From Treponema sp. (lineage in GTDB: Bacteria; Spirochaetota; Spirochaetia; Treponematales; Breznakiellaceae): 26,822 bases of DNA. A program made the translations under genes and the position numbers. The stretch is from the NCBI GenBank assembly GCA_031272575.1, contig JAISTO010000062.1, positions 1 to 26,822 of the forward strand, in the 5' to 3' direction. The notes under the pieces are model-generated. The model made no database searches, was not told the origin of the DNA, and saw only the letters and a program-made list of their open reading frames with translations. Positions 7,542 through 14,891 of the stretch are shown here, one piece after another. The first letter of the stretch is position 1, and each line of letters begins with the position of its first letter.

Positions 7542-8945
7542 TTGTCCGGCATGAAACACCTGAAAAAGATACCCGCAAAAATCGCGTCGTGGATCGGCGC
7601 GAGCGCGGCGTGGCTGCTTCTTTGCAGTCTCAGCGTTTTTATCATCTGGGTGTGGCGCGACCGGGCCGGTCTTATTCGGGACAACGAAAACGAGCGTGTC
7701 TTCAGCGCGCTCTTTGCGGACCTGCGGAATTACGACAGCGCGGAAAGCCTTATCGAATCGAACAGCCTGCTGCAAGCGCGGATAAAGGGCTTCGCGCTCT
7801 ATCGAAACGATCTCAGCGCCGCGTCCCGCTGGGGCAACGCGCCGGATGTTTTTGACGCGTCCCTCATCGGCGAGACGCGCTACATCGGACGCTTTGGCCG
7901 TTACACTATCCCCAACCGGAAAAGCCGCTCTGTCACCTTTGTCCTGAAAACCGATCGTATAGGCCCCCCCCCTCCCGTGGAAGAGCGCCCTCCCCTCCCC
8001 CCGGATATCCATGACAACAGGCGCGGGAGGGTCTCTGAACCGCGCCCGCAGGAGCGCCGCAATGCCCCGCGCAATCCCTTTTCATTTATGACCGGCATTC
8101 AATACATCTACATTGATATTTCCCACGAGTCCTACTGGAGTACGATGCTGATGACCGAGGTGCTGTCACCTTTTATCATCCTTGTGCTCGCGGCCGCGGT
8201 TCTGTTTATCCGCCGCCTCTATATCCGAAACATCGAGTACCGCGACCGCATCGAGGCGCAAAAAAATCTCGTCGTGCTGGGTACTGCCGCGGGGACCATT
8301 GCGCACGAAATAAAAAACCCGCTCCTGTCAATCAGGCTGCAAACGAGCATTCTGGAAAAGGCCCTGCCCGATGCCGCCAACAATGAAATCAATATTATCA
8401 ACGAGGAAGTTGACAGGCTCGCCTCGCTCGTCCAGCGGGTAGGCGACTATCTGCGGGAAGGCACGGGCAATGCCGTCACGGTTGACGCGGCGGCGCTGCT
8501 CGCGGAAACGGGCGAACGGCTCTGCGCCAGGAACATACTCGCGGGGCGCGCGCCCCCCGCCTTCGTGCGCGCCGACCCGGAGCGGCTCCGGTCCGTGTTT
8601 GCCAACATCGTCCGCAATGCCATCGAAAGCACCAGTCCCCTGAACGACATTTCCGCGTCCGTTGAACAAACGAACGCCGCGGTGCATATCATTATATCTG
8701 ACAAAGGCAAGGGCATTGCCGAGGATGACCTTGAGCGGGTTTTCGATCCTTTTTTTACGCGAAAGAGTACCGGTACCGGCATCGGCCTTTCGGTGAGCAA
8801 ACGCTTCGTCGAAGCCGCGGGCGGAACTATCACCATCGCGAATCGCGAAGGCGGCGGGGTAAATGTTACCGTGACCCTGCCGCTCGCCGCAGCCGCCGCG
8901 AGCCAAACTGCCTCCGCCGGGGGCCGAAGGACGCCGGCGGATTAA
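7542..8945 (+). CDS. Membrane sensor histidine kinase (orphan)
   Basis: A 467-residue two-TM receptor kinase. TM1 is at about 14-37 and an extracytoplasmic sensor of about 165 residues follows, including a Pro/Arg-rich stretch (GPPPPVEERPPLPPD) near 141. TM2 is at about 206-226. The kinase core has the H-box GTIAHEIKNPL (phospho-acceptor His255), an N-box near 352-360 (VFANIVRNAIES), a G1 box DKGKGI (387-392) and an F/G2 box DPFFTRKSTGTGIGLS (402-417). All catalytic features are intact. No response regulator lies in the window, so the partner is elsewhere. Start choice: AGGA at 7531-7534 suits TTG 7542 (7-nt spacing) better than ATG 7551. It probably shares the helicase transcript. Its stop overlaps the convergent stop of the next gene by 4 nt. 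Confidence 0.92.
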   Translation: MSGMKHLKKIPAKIASWIGASAAWLLLCSLSVFIIWVWRDRAGLIRDNENERVFSALFADLRNYDSAESLIESNSLLQARIKGFALYRNDLSAASRWGNAPDVFDASLIGETRYIGRFGRYTIPNRKSRSVTFVLKTDRIGPPPPVEERPPLPPDIHDNRRGRVSEPRPQERRNAPRNPFSFMTGIQYIYIDISHESYWSTMLMTEVLSPFIILVLAAAVLFIRRLYIRNIEYRDRIEAQKNLVVLGTAAGTIAHEIKNPLLSIRLQTSILEKALPDAANNEINIINEEVDRLASLVQRVGDYLREGTGNAVTVDAAALLAETGERLCARNILAGRAPPAFVRADPERLRSVFANIVRNAIESTSPLNDISASVEQTNAAVHIIISDKGKGIAEDDLERVFDPFFTRKSTGTGIGLSVSKRFVEAAGGTITIANREGGGVNVTVTLPLAAAAASQTASAGGRRTPAD

Positions 8946-10708
8946 TACCCGTCCGACATTGCGCGGTTGAGGTCACGCTGGTACAGTTCCTGATAAATGT
9001 AACTGCGGTCCCGGAGTTTGTCCTTTATGGGCTGGGCAAAGGGAAGGTAGCGCCAAAACGCGCCCCGCAGTTCTTTATCGAGTTTCTGCGTGCCCTCGCT
9101 CTCGCGGGTTATCCAGGTGATATAATCCTGAATGAAGGACTCTTTTAAGTCGCCCTTCATTTTCATCTTGGTGAACCACTGGTAGTAGTTGCCGGTAAGG
9201 CCCTCTTCCATCCAGTAGTAGGAGGCCTTCTCTTTGGCGGCCTGCCAGCGGAGGTCCCCCACCGCGTAGAGGAGCGCCTCGCGCAGGCTCTTCGGGTACA
9301 TCGGGAGCGCGAGGCGGGCCCTGCTCGCCGCGCGATTGTAGCGGTCGAAGGGCTCCCAGCACATCCCCGTATCCCCGTAGCAGGGGATCAGGATGACGAA
9401 CGGCACGATGCGGTTCAGTTGGTTGCGGTACGAGCGGCAGAAGGCCTCCGGGTCCCGGCTCTCGATCCAGGCCATGGCCGCGACGACATTTTCGCGCGTG
9501 GCCACCTCGGAGGGCCCGCAGTGGAAATACTCGTTCATCAGCACGGGGAAATGATTCCCCTGACGGCCTATGCACATTTTTGCCATCTGCCGTATCGTGT
9601 CGAATTCATCGCCGATCGCGCCGGTGTCCGCGGGGGCCGCGCCCTCCTCGCTTGCCTCGACCTTCTCGCCGAGGGTGCGGATGTCCGCCTCGCCCTGCCG
9701 GAGGTCCCGCAGGTACACCTCCATGTCATGGTCGAGGCGCTGCAGGCCCCGTATCGTTTCGAGAATTTCGGTGAACGCGAATTTTTGCGGCTCGGTGTAC
9801 GCCTCGCTGATATCCGGCAGGCCATCGAGCGGCGTGTGCGTGAGCACGATCTGCATTTTTTCCACGAGCCTTTTTTCCAGCATGGCCCTTTCGGACGACT
9901 TTGCCTTGAGCAGCGTCTTCGCGCCGCTCAACTTGCCGGAGGCTTTTTCGAGCAGTTGCTGCATACGCGCCTGGACATTGTCTTTGCGGACGCGCACCTC
10001 GTCCGTGGTCGAGGGCCGCAGCGCGCCGCTGCCTATCGCCTTGAACCACTCGTCAAGGTAGTAGACCGGCTGATCGAGTTCGTTGTTGACGACGACCCGC
10101 GCGAAAAAATCGCGGCTCTCCGGGGCGAGAAGCGTTGGGTGGAGCATGTTGAACCGGAGCGCAAACTTCTTCGGCGCGGGAAGCGCCCCCGCCGCCTTTT
10201 TGGCGAGCCCGGAAAGAAAATCCCAATAGAGGGTGATGAAGGACTGCCGGTACACGGCGCGCTCTTTTTGGTCTTTCGTGTTTAGATATTTTTGAAGGGT
10301 AAGGTGGATTTTTTTGCCCGCCTCCCCCTCGTTGGACAGGACGGTCTTGTAGTATTCCGGATCCGTGAAAAAGGCCTGCGGCGCGTCCTCCAGTTTTTTC
10401 GTGACCTCGGGAAAGGCCCCGCCGCCGCCAATCGCGCCGGCATCAGGGGGATTTTCCGGCGCGGCCGCCGCCTGCACTGCGGCCTGAGATGCGGCCTGCA
10501 GCCGCGCGGCAGCCGACGCGGGCGCAGGCCCTGCCGCCGGCCCCGCCGTCTTCCCCGCAAGCAGCGCCGCCATCCGCTCCGACGCGGAGAGCGGCGCCGC
10601 CGTTTTCGCGGGCGCGGCCGCCGATGCGGGCGCCGCCCCGGCTCCGGTCAACCCAAACATGGCGGCAATCTCAGGGTCCATGCCGGCGCTAGTAGTCTTT
10701 TCTGACAT
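8942..10708 (-). CDS. Large cytoplasmic protein of unknown function
   Basis: A 588-residue protein that I do not recognise as a named family. Residues 1-95 are a low-complexity Ala/Pro/Gly region with SASERMAALLAGKT-like segments. The rest is largely helical and charged, with probable coiled-coil in the middle (around SGKLSGAKTLLKAKSSERA and EVYLRDLRQGEADIRTLGEK). The C-terminal half is rich in aromatic residues and contains several Cys and Trp (FVILIPCYGDTGMCWEPF, ASYYWMEEGL). There is no signal peptide or membrane segment, so it is cytoplasmic. ATG 10708 is preceded by AAGGAA and by a strong promoter with an unusual homopolymer spacer. It is monocistronic, convergent with the histidine kinase and divergent from the small membrane protein operon. 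It may be a spirochaete-specific protein; a remote-homology search would decide. Confidence 0.85.
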   Translation of the reverse strand: MSEKTTSAGMDPEIAAMFGLTGAGAAPASAAAPAKTAAPLSASERMAALLAGKTAGPAAGPAPASAAARLQAASQAAVQAAAAPENPPDAGAIGGGGAFPEVTKKLEDAPQAFFTDPEYYKTVLSNEGEAGKKIHLTLQKYLNTKDQKERAVYRQSFITLYWDFLSGLAKKAAGALPAPKKFALRFNMLHPTLLAPESRDFFARVVVNNELDQPVYYLDEWFKAIGSGALRPSTTDEVRVRKDNVQARMQQLLEKASGKLSGAKTLLKAKSSERAMLEKRLVEKMQIVLTHTPLDGLPDISEAYTEPQKFAFTEILETIRGLQRLDHDMEVYLRDLRQGEADIRTLGEKVEASEEGAAPADTGAIGDEFDTIRQMAKMCIGRQGNHFPVLMNEYFHCGPSEVATRENVVAAMAWIESRDPEAFCRSYRNQLNRIVPFVILIPCYGDTGMCWEPFDRYNRAASRARLALPMYPKSLREALLYAVGDLRWQAAKEKASYYWMEEGLTGNYYQWFTKMKMKGDLKESFIQDYITWITRESEGTQKLDKELRGAFWRYLPFAQPIKDKLRDRSYIYQELYQRDLNRAMSDGY

Positions 10709-10728
10709 TCAGGTTTCCTTATACCGTC

Positions 10729-10757
10729 AGTATAGTGAAACCGGGGGGGGGAGTCAA
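10729..10757 (-). promoter_or_regulatory. Promoter with a nine-base homopolymer tract in its spacer
   Basis: On the minus strand TTGACT (10752-10757) and TATACT (10729-10734) are 17 bp apart. The first nine spacer bases are all C (G on the plus strand, 10743-10751). Gain or loss of one base would move the spacing off 17 bp, the layout of a phase-variable promoter. Confidence 0.7.
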
Positions 10758-10764
10758 GGGGCGC

Positions 10765-10793
10765 TTGACAGCGTATCCATAACGCTATATACT
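10765..10793 (+). promoter_or_regulatory. Promoter of the small membrane protein operon
   Basis: TTGACA (10765-10770), 17 bp, TATACT (10788-10793): a consensus-like promoter, back to back with the minus-strand promoter (the two -35 boxes are 7 bp apart). Transcription should start near 10800, leaving a short leader with GAGGAGG before ATG 10816. Confidence 0.75.
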
Positions 10794-10815
10794 TATTATG
10801 CAACGAGGAGGGAAA

Positions 10816-11043
10816 ATGCGCTTATTGAATAAGGCGCAGCTGTGCCGTATGAACTCCGATATCGGGATTGGTTTTATGGACATCGGCAAATTGCTGTTCG
10901 GCGGGTTTGTACTGACGGTCGCTATAAGTGATCTTCCGTACAAAATAGTGCTGGCGATAGGCGGCTTGCTGGCCGCTGTCGGTTTTATGGCCGCAGGCGT
11001 ATGGTACGGCGTTAAAAGCGAGGGTATTGAAAATGCTGAATAA
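10816..11043 (+). CDS. Small two-TM membrane protein, module copy 1, gene A
   Basis: A 75-residue protein. ATG 10816 is preceded at good spacing by GAGGAGGG, so the in-frame ATG at 10798, which lies next to the -10 box, is not the start. A short amphipathic N-terminus contains MDIGKLLFGGFVLTVAI, then a second hydrophobic segment (IVLAIGGLLAAVGFMAAGVWYG) and a charged tail. It resembles gene 11195-11401 in the DIGKLLF/DLGKLLF motif, hydrophobic spacing and length. The motif recalls the Bacteroides DUF6722 small membrane proteins, from memory and unverified. It is first in an operon of overlapping small genes. Function unknown; a membrane regulator, toxin-like peptide or channel are all possible. 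Confidence 0.75.
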   Translation: MRLLNKAQLCRMNSDIGIGFMDIGKLLFGGFVLTVAISDLPYKIVLAIGGLLAAVGFMAAGVWYGVKSEGIENAE

Positions 11044-11185
11044 TCCGGGTGTTGTCCTGCTTATTATGGGGGTAGGGATGTTTATCTCCCTCTCTCTTAT
11101 GGGCTTTCTCTTTAACAAATGGGGAAACCATGAACAAAAGCATGGCAAGCAGGATACGCTATCCTCCCCCAAGTCCGCGTCGTAG
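11033..11185 (+). CDS. Small single-TM membrane protein, module copy 1, gene B
   Basis: A 50-residue protein that overlaps the previous gene by 11 nt in another frame, with GAGGG upstream of ATG 11033. One transmembrane helix (VVLLIMGVGMFISLSLMGFLF) is followed by a hydrophilic, His/Lys/Ser-containing tail ending SPKSAS. It corresponds to gene 11403-11543 in size, topology and 3' DNA sequence. The N-out or N-in topology cannot be decided. Overlap with gene A suggests translational coupling and a joint product. Confidence 0.65.
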   Translation: MLNNPGVVLLIMGVGMFISLSLMGFLFNKWGNHEQKHGKQDTLSSPKSAS

Positions 11186-11194
11186 GGGCAAGCC

Positions 11195-11401
11195 ATGAAT
11201 GCGCGACAGAAAAAGCAGGTATTATCGGACCTCGGTGCAATAACGATTGACCTTGGCAAGTTACTGTTTGCCGGCGCGGTGTTGTCATTGTTGACGGGGA
11301 CGGCTATACCGGGCTATTTGGGAATAGCGGGAGCTATTCTGGCGGGTTCTGTAGTCTTTTTGATTGCGGGACTTCTCATAAACAAAAATAACGAGGTGTA
11401 G
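11195..11401 (+). CDS. Small two-TM membrane protein, module copy 2, gene A
   Basis: A 68-residue paralogue of 10816-11043. It shares a short polar N-terminus with a basic KK pair, the motif IDLGKLLFAGAVLSLL, and a second hydrophobic helix (YLGIAGAILAGSVVFLIAGLLI) followed by a polar tail. ATG 11195 has AGGGGC upstream, in the DNA that is repeated at the end of copy 2. It sits 9 nt after gene B of copy 1. The pair implies duplication of a two-gene unit followed by divergence at protein level. Confidence 0.75.
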   Translation: MNARQKKQVLSDLGAITIDLGKLLFAGAVLSLLTGTAIPGYLGIAGAILAGSVVFLIAGLLINKNNEV

Positions 11402-11402
11402 T

Positions 11403-11543
11403 ATGGAAAAACTATATGGTATCGTCGTGGTAATGGCCGTCATGCTGGCCTTCATAGTGATTGCGGCCATGATAACCATCCACGCACCCGTCACCGACGA
11501 TGATGCCCCCCCCCAAGGCCGCGTCGTAGGCCATGATGCGTAA
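11403..11543 (+). CDS. Small single-TM membrane protein, module copy 2, gene B (C9 tract near its end)
   Basis: A 46-residue protein starting 1 nt after the previous stop. One TM helix (YGIVVVMAVMLAFIVIAAMI) is followed by an acidic/proline tail. The tail is read through a run of nine C bases (11506-11514). With one C fewer the frame would end PPKAAS at a TAG at 11527-11529, matching the SPKSAS end of copy 1. As read it ends GHDA at 11543 and overlaps the next gene by 11 nt. So the C-terminus is either variable or affected by an indel. Confidence 0.65.
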   Translation: MEKLYGIVVVMAVMLAFIVIAAMITIHAPVTDDDAPPQGRVVGHDA

Positions 11544-12783
11544 GATCCGCGAAAGCCCCCCGGCGCGGCGGCGCGCTCTTGCGGCGGCGCTGCTGCTTGC
11601 CCTGCCCGCGCTGCTGCGGACCGGGGCGGCGGCCGCGCAAGCGGCCGCGCAAGCGGCCGCGCAAGCGCGGTACACGTCGCCGGACTGGGGCTTCAGTGTC
11701 GACCTGCCGCCGGACTATCACTTTAATGACACGGGGGCGAAAAACCGTTTTCTCTGGACCGCGCCTGCCGACCGCGTGTTCATTATCACCCTATATGAAG
11801 GCGCGTCATCCCCCTCGGCGGAAGCGCTGGCGGAGCGGACAAAACAGCGGCTCAGCGCGGCGGGGGACACGAGCGTGTTCACTTACGGCCGCGGCGAGGC
11901 CGCGATCTTCGAGGCGCGTTTTTCGGAGACGAAGGGACAGCGGGCGCTGCCCATGGCAGGCTGGGGCTTCTGTGCCGCCTTAAAAGCAACAGACGACGCG
12001 GCCGCTCCGGGCCCCTGGCTCCTCGCGCTCGCTTACGGGCCTGCCTCCCTGGGGGACTCGCAAGTGCTGCACCTCTCCTGCCTCGACTCGCTTTCTCCCG
12101 ACGAGGCCTCGAGGCGCAGCCCGGGGCCGGTGACCGCGTTCAGTTACCCCCGGGGCGAGCGGGTAAAGGCGCCGGTCCCCGGTACGGACGAAGAAGCCTG
12201 GATTTACGCGGAGGACGCGGAGGCATCTCAAGCGGTGGTGGAGCGCGAGTACGAGGTCATGGCGCGCTACGCGGAGTCCCCGGCCTGGCAGGAGGCCTGG
12301 CGGCGCTTTTACCGCATGATCTACCGCGACTCGTTCGAGCGGGTGTCCGACATCGCCTTCGCCCTCGAGCGCGCCTTCAACCCCTCCTCGATTCCGGCGG
12401 ACGATGACGGGCGGCCCGGCGCGGAACGGGCCTTTGCGGAAAAGGCGCTGGCCTGGGTGCAGGGCTTTCAGTACGAGCGGGACCCCGAGGGGAGCGACTT
12501 TGTCAACCTGGTAAGTTGCGCACTCGAACAGCGGGGGGACTGCGACAGCAGAGCGCTCCTGTGGGCGATCACCTTAATACAGGCGAATATACCCGCGGCG
12601 ATCATGGTGTCGCGGGAGTATAGCCACGCGATGGGGCTTGCGGACATGGCGGGCACGGGAGCGCGCTTCGAGGCGGGCAGCGTCCGCTGGCTTGTGGCCG
12701 AGACCACCGCGCCGGTCGCGCTCGGCCTTATCGGAGAAAAGGTAAGCGCCAGCCGCCACTGGCTCGGCGTCATCTTCGAGTAA
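11533..12783 (+). CDS. Secreted transglutaminase-like cysteine protease-fold protein
   Basis: A 416-residue protein. An Arg-rich start and hydrophobic Ala/Leu segment (ALAAALLLALPALL) form a signal peptide, followed by three AAAQ repeats. Residues of about 50-200 form an unrecognised beta-rich region (YTSPDWGFSVDLPPDY). The C-terminal part carries the catalytic pattern of transglutaminase-like/BTLCP proteins: Cys in EQRGDCDSRALLWA, His in REYSHAMGLAD, and an acidic residue in VRWLVAETTAP. Such enzymes cleave or cross-link proteins or peptidoglycan peptides outside the cytoplasm. The start is ATG 11533 or ATG 11536; the gene overlaps the small membrane protein before it by 11 nt, so they are probably co-expressed. 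It is convergent with the nitroreductase gene. Activity is inferred from motifs only. Confidence 0.8.
   Translation: MMRKIRESPPARRRALAAALLLALPALLRTGAAAAQAAAQAAAQARYTSPDWGFSVDLPPDYHFNDTGAKNRFLWTAPADRVFIITLYEGASSPSAEALAERTKQRLSAAGDTSVFTYGRGEAAIFEARFSETKGQRALPMAGWGFCAALKATDDAAAPGPWLLALAYGPASLGDSQVLHLSCLDSLSPDEASRRSPGPVTAFSYPRGERVKAPVPGTDEEAWIYAEDAEASQAVVEREYEVMARYAESPAWQEAWRRFYRMIYRDSFERVSDIAFALERAFNPSSIPADDDGRPGAERAFAEKALAWVQGFQYERDPEGSDFVNLVSCALEQRGDCDSRALLWAITLIQANIPAAIMVSREYSHAMGLADMAGTGARFEAGSVRWLVAETTAPVALGLIGEKVSASRHWLGVIFE
11629..11664 (+). repeat. 12-bp tandem repeat encoding AAAQ in the signal-peptide region
   Basis: Three exact copies of GCGGCCGCGCAA (11629-11640, 11641-11652 and 11653-11664). 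Each encodes AAAQ at the probable signal peptidase site. Copy number change would keep the frame. Confidence 0.85.
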
Positions 12784-12804
12784 GGCGGCCGGCGGCAATC
12801 GCGT

Positions 12805-13290
12805 TCAGACCCAGGTTACCCGCGAGGCGTCGTAAAGGCCCCGCTGCTTCGGGCTCTCGTTGGGATACCCGACCGCGATCACGTTGAAGGGGATCGCCTC
12901 CGTTCCGAGGGTTTTTTGCAGCGCCGCGATGAGTTCGGGCCGGGGGTAGACGCCGCACCAACAGGCGCCGAGCCCCAGGTCCGCCGCGGCAAGAAGCAGG
13001 TTCTCGGCAGCCGCGCCGCAGTCCTGCGGGGAAAAGGGCGACAGTTCCCTTATGCAGATCACAATGGCGAGCGGCGCTTCTTTCAGCATCTTCGCGTAAG
13101 GGTGCAGGTCCGCAATCTTGTCCAGGGTCTCGCGGCTGCGCACCACGATGAAATCCCAGGGGCGCGAGTTGTTTGCCGAGGGCGCGAGCATCGCCGCTTC
13201 GAGCAACGCGTCAATCTGCGCCTGCGTAAGGTCCCCGGCGCGGTACGAACGTATACTCCGCCGCGCGCGGAGTGCTTCGGTAAATGTCAT
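12805..13290 (-). CDS. Nitroreductase-family FMN oxidoreductase
   Basis: A 161-residue protein. The FMN-phosphate motif RRSIRSYR (about 9-16) is followed by LLEAAMLAPSANNSRPWDFIVV, the standard second signature, then an AAAENLLLAAADLGLGACWCG helix/loop and a terminal GYPNESP. It is a short nitroreductase using NAD(P)H to reduce quinones, nitro compounds or similar. The physiological substrate is not evident. ATG 13290 has AAGGAG upstream, inside the end of the kinase gene (1 nt between the stop and this start), so it is translationally coupled as the last gene of the barrel-kinase-nitroreductase operon. Confidence 0.92.
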   Translation of the reverse strand: MTFTEALRARRSIRSYRAGDLTQAQIDALLEAAMLAPSANNSRPWDFIVVRSRETLDKIADLHPYAKMLKEAPLAIVICIRELSPFSPQDCGAAAENLLLAAADLGLGACWCGVYPRPELIAALQKTLGTEAIPFNVIAVGYPNESPKQRGLYDASRVTWV

Positions 13291-13291
13291 T

Positions 13292-14878
13292 TTATTCTCC
13301 TTTTGAACTGACCAGATTCTCCACCAGTGCGCGTTCGGCGGCGAGGGCGGCCTTGTAGCGCTCTATGTAGGCGGCGAAACCGCGCGCATCCTCCGCGTCG
13401 GGCGTAACGCGGGCGCCCGCGCTGCCTGCGAAGACTTTGTCCGCGAGGTAGGCCTCGAGTGATTCCCCTGCCGCGCGCTGCTGCTGGTACGCCGCGAGGA
13501 GCGCGATGCCCCAGGCGCCGCCCTCGCCCGCGCTCTCCAGCACCGCGACCGGCACGTTGAGCGCGGCCGCGAGGAGCCGCTGGCCCACGCCCTTCGTCTT
13601 GAAGAGCCCGCCATGCCCCAGGAGGCAGTCGATACTGACCTTCTCTTTTTCTGTAAGGATGTCCATGCCGATTTTCAGCGCGGCGGCCGCGGAAAAGAGG
13701 AGGCTCCGCATAAGGTTGGCCAGGTTAAAGCGGCCCTCGGGGAGGCGGGCCAGGAAGGGCCTGCCTGCCTCGAAGCCGGTTACCGGCTCGCCTGAGTAGT
13801 AGTTGCAGGAGACGAGACCCCCGCAGTCAGGCTCGCCCTCCAGCGCGGCCTCGTAGAGCGCGTCGTAGAGCGCCCCCTTGGCGGGCCGCGCCCCGAAGCG
13901 CGCGGCCGCCTCGCCGAGCAACTTCACCCAGGCGTCAAGGTCGGACGTGCAGTTGTTGCAGTGCACCATCGCCACCGGCCGGCCTGAGGGGGTGGTGACC
14001 ATGTCGATTTCCGGGTAGACACGCGAGAGGGGCTTTTCCAGGACGACCATCGCGAAGACGGAGGTGCCCGCCGAGACATTACCTGAGCGGCAGGCGACGC
14101 TGTTCGTGGCCGCCATGCCGGTGCCGGCATCGCCTTCAGGCGGGCAGAGCGGGACCCCCGGCCGCAGGGCGCCAGTGGGGTCAAGAAACGCCGCGCCCTC
14201 TTCGCTTAGAACGCCGGCGTCGTCTCCCGCGCTGAGCACTTCCGGCAGGACCCCCTCGAGTGACCAGCCGTAGTCCCCCTTGAGGCCCTTGAAGGCGGCC
14301 ATCATTTTTTTGTCGTAGGTTTTGGTCACACTGTCGATAGGGAACATACCGGAGGCGTCCCCCACGCCGAGAACCTTGCGCCCCGTCAGTTGCCAGTGCA
14401 CATAGCCTGCCAGCGTCGTCAGGAACGCGAGGTCCTTCACATGGGGCTCGCCCCGCAGCATGGCCTGGTAGAGGTGCGCGATGCTCCAGCGCTGGGGGAT
14501 ATTGAAAGCGAAAGCGGCGCTGAGCGCGCGGGCGGCCTCTTCCGTCATGGTGTTGCGCCAGGTGCGGAAGGGGGCCAGGAGCGCGCCCGCTTTGTCGAAG
14601 GCGAGGTACCCGTGCATCATCGCGGAGACGCCGAGGCCCCCCACGACCCGGAGCGGCGCGCCGTAACGCTCCTTCACATTGCGCGAGAGGTCCGCGAAGC
14701 AGGCGCGGAGCCCCTCGCGCACCTCGCCGAGGCCGTAAGTCCAGACCCCGTTTTCGAGGCGGTTTTGCCAGTCGAACGCGCCGGCCGCGAGCATCTGGTG
14801 ATCCGAATCGATGAGCGCGGCCTTTATGCGCGTAGAGCCCAGTTCTATGCCCAGGAAAGTCTTGCGTGCAGGAGGCAT
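13292..14878 (-). CDS. FGGY-family carbohydrate kinase (xylulokinase-like)
   Basis: A 528-residue protein, the usual length for the family. The N-terminal phosphate-binding loop GIELGSTRIKAALID, the catalytic-domain stretch GLGVSAMMHGYLAFD, SGNVSAGTSVFAMVV and the C-terminal ATP-binding region (LLGHGGLFKTKG and ESAGEGGAWGIALLAAY) are all present. FGGY kinases phosphorylate sugars such as xylulose, ribulose, rhamnulose, glycerol or related polyols. Family assignment is firm but substrate is not: xylulokinase or an L-xylulose/ribulokinase-type enzyme is the best guess. It follows the barrel protein gene by 13 nt and precedes the nitroreductase, so it may process a sugar entering through that barrel. 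No good Shine-Dalgarno lies before ATG 14878. Confidence 0.9.
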   Translation of the reverse strand: MPPARKTFLGIELGSTRIKAALIDSDHQMLAAGAFDWQNRLENGVWTYGLGEVREGLRACFADLSRNVKERYGAPLRVVGGLGVSAMMHGYLAFDKAGALLAPFRTWRNTMTEEAARALSAAFAFNIPQRWSIAHLYQAMLRGEPHVKDLAFLTTLAGYVHWQLTGRKVLGVGDASGMFPIDSVTKTYDKKMMAAFKGLKGDYGWSLEGVLPEVLSAGDDAGVLSEEGAAFLDPTGALRPGVPLCPPEGDAGTGMAATNSVACRSGNVSAGTSVFAMVVLEKPLSRVYPEIDMVTTPSGRPVAMVHCNNCTSDLDAWVKLLGEAAARFGARPAKGALYDALYEAALEGEPDCGGLVSCNYYSGEPVTGFEAGRPFLARLPEGRFNLANLMRSLLFSAAAALKIGMDILTEKEKVSIDCLLGHGGLFKTKGVGQRLLAAALNVPVAVLESAGEGGAWGIALLAAYQQQRAAGESLEAYLADKVFAGSAGARVTPDAEDARGFAAYIERYKAALAAERALVENLVSSKGE

Positions 14879-14891
14879 GAACGTCAGGCTG

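Noticed and set aside
9419..10285. Open frame on the plus strand opposite the 588-residue gene
   Set aside because: Shadow frame; no ribosome-binding site, no motif and high-GC codon bias artefact.
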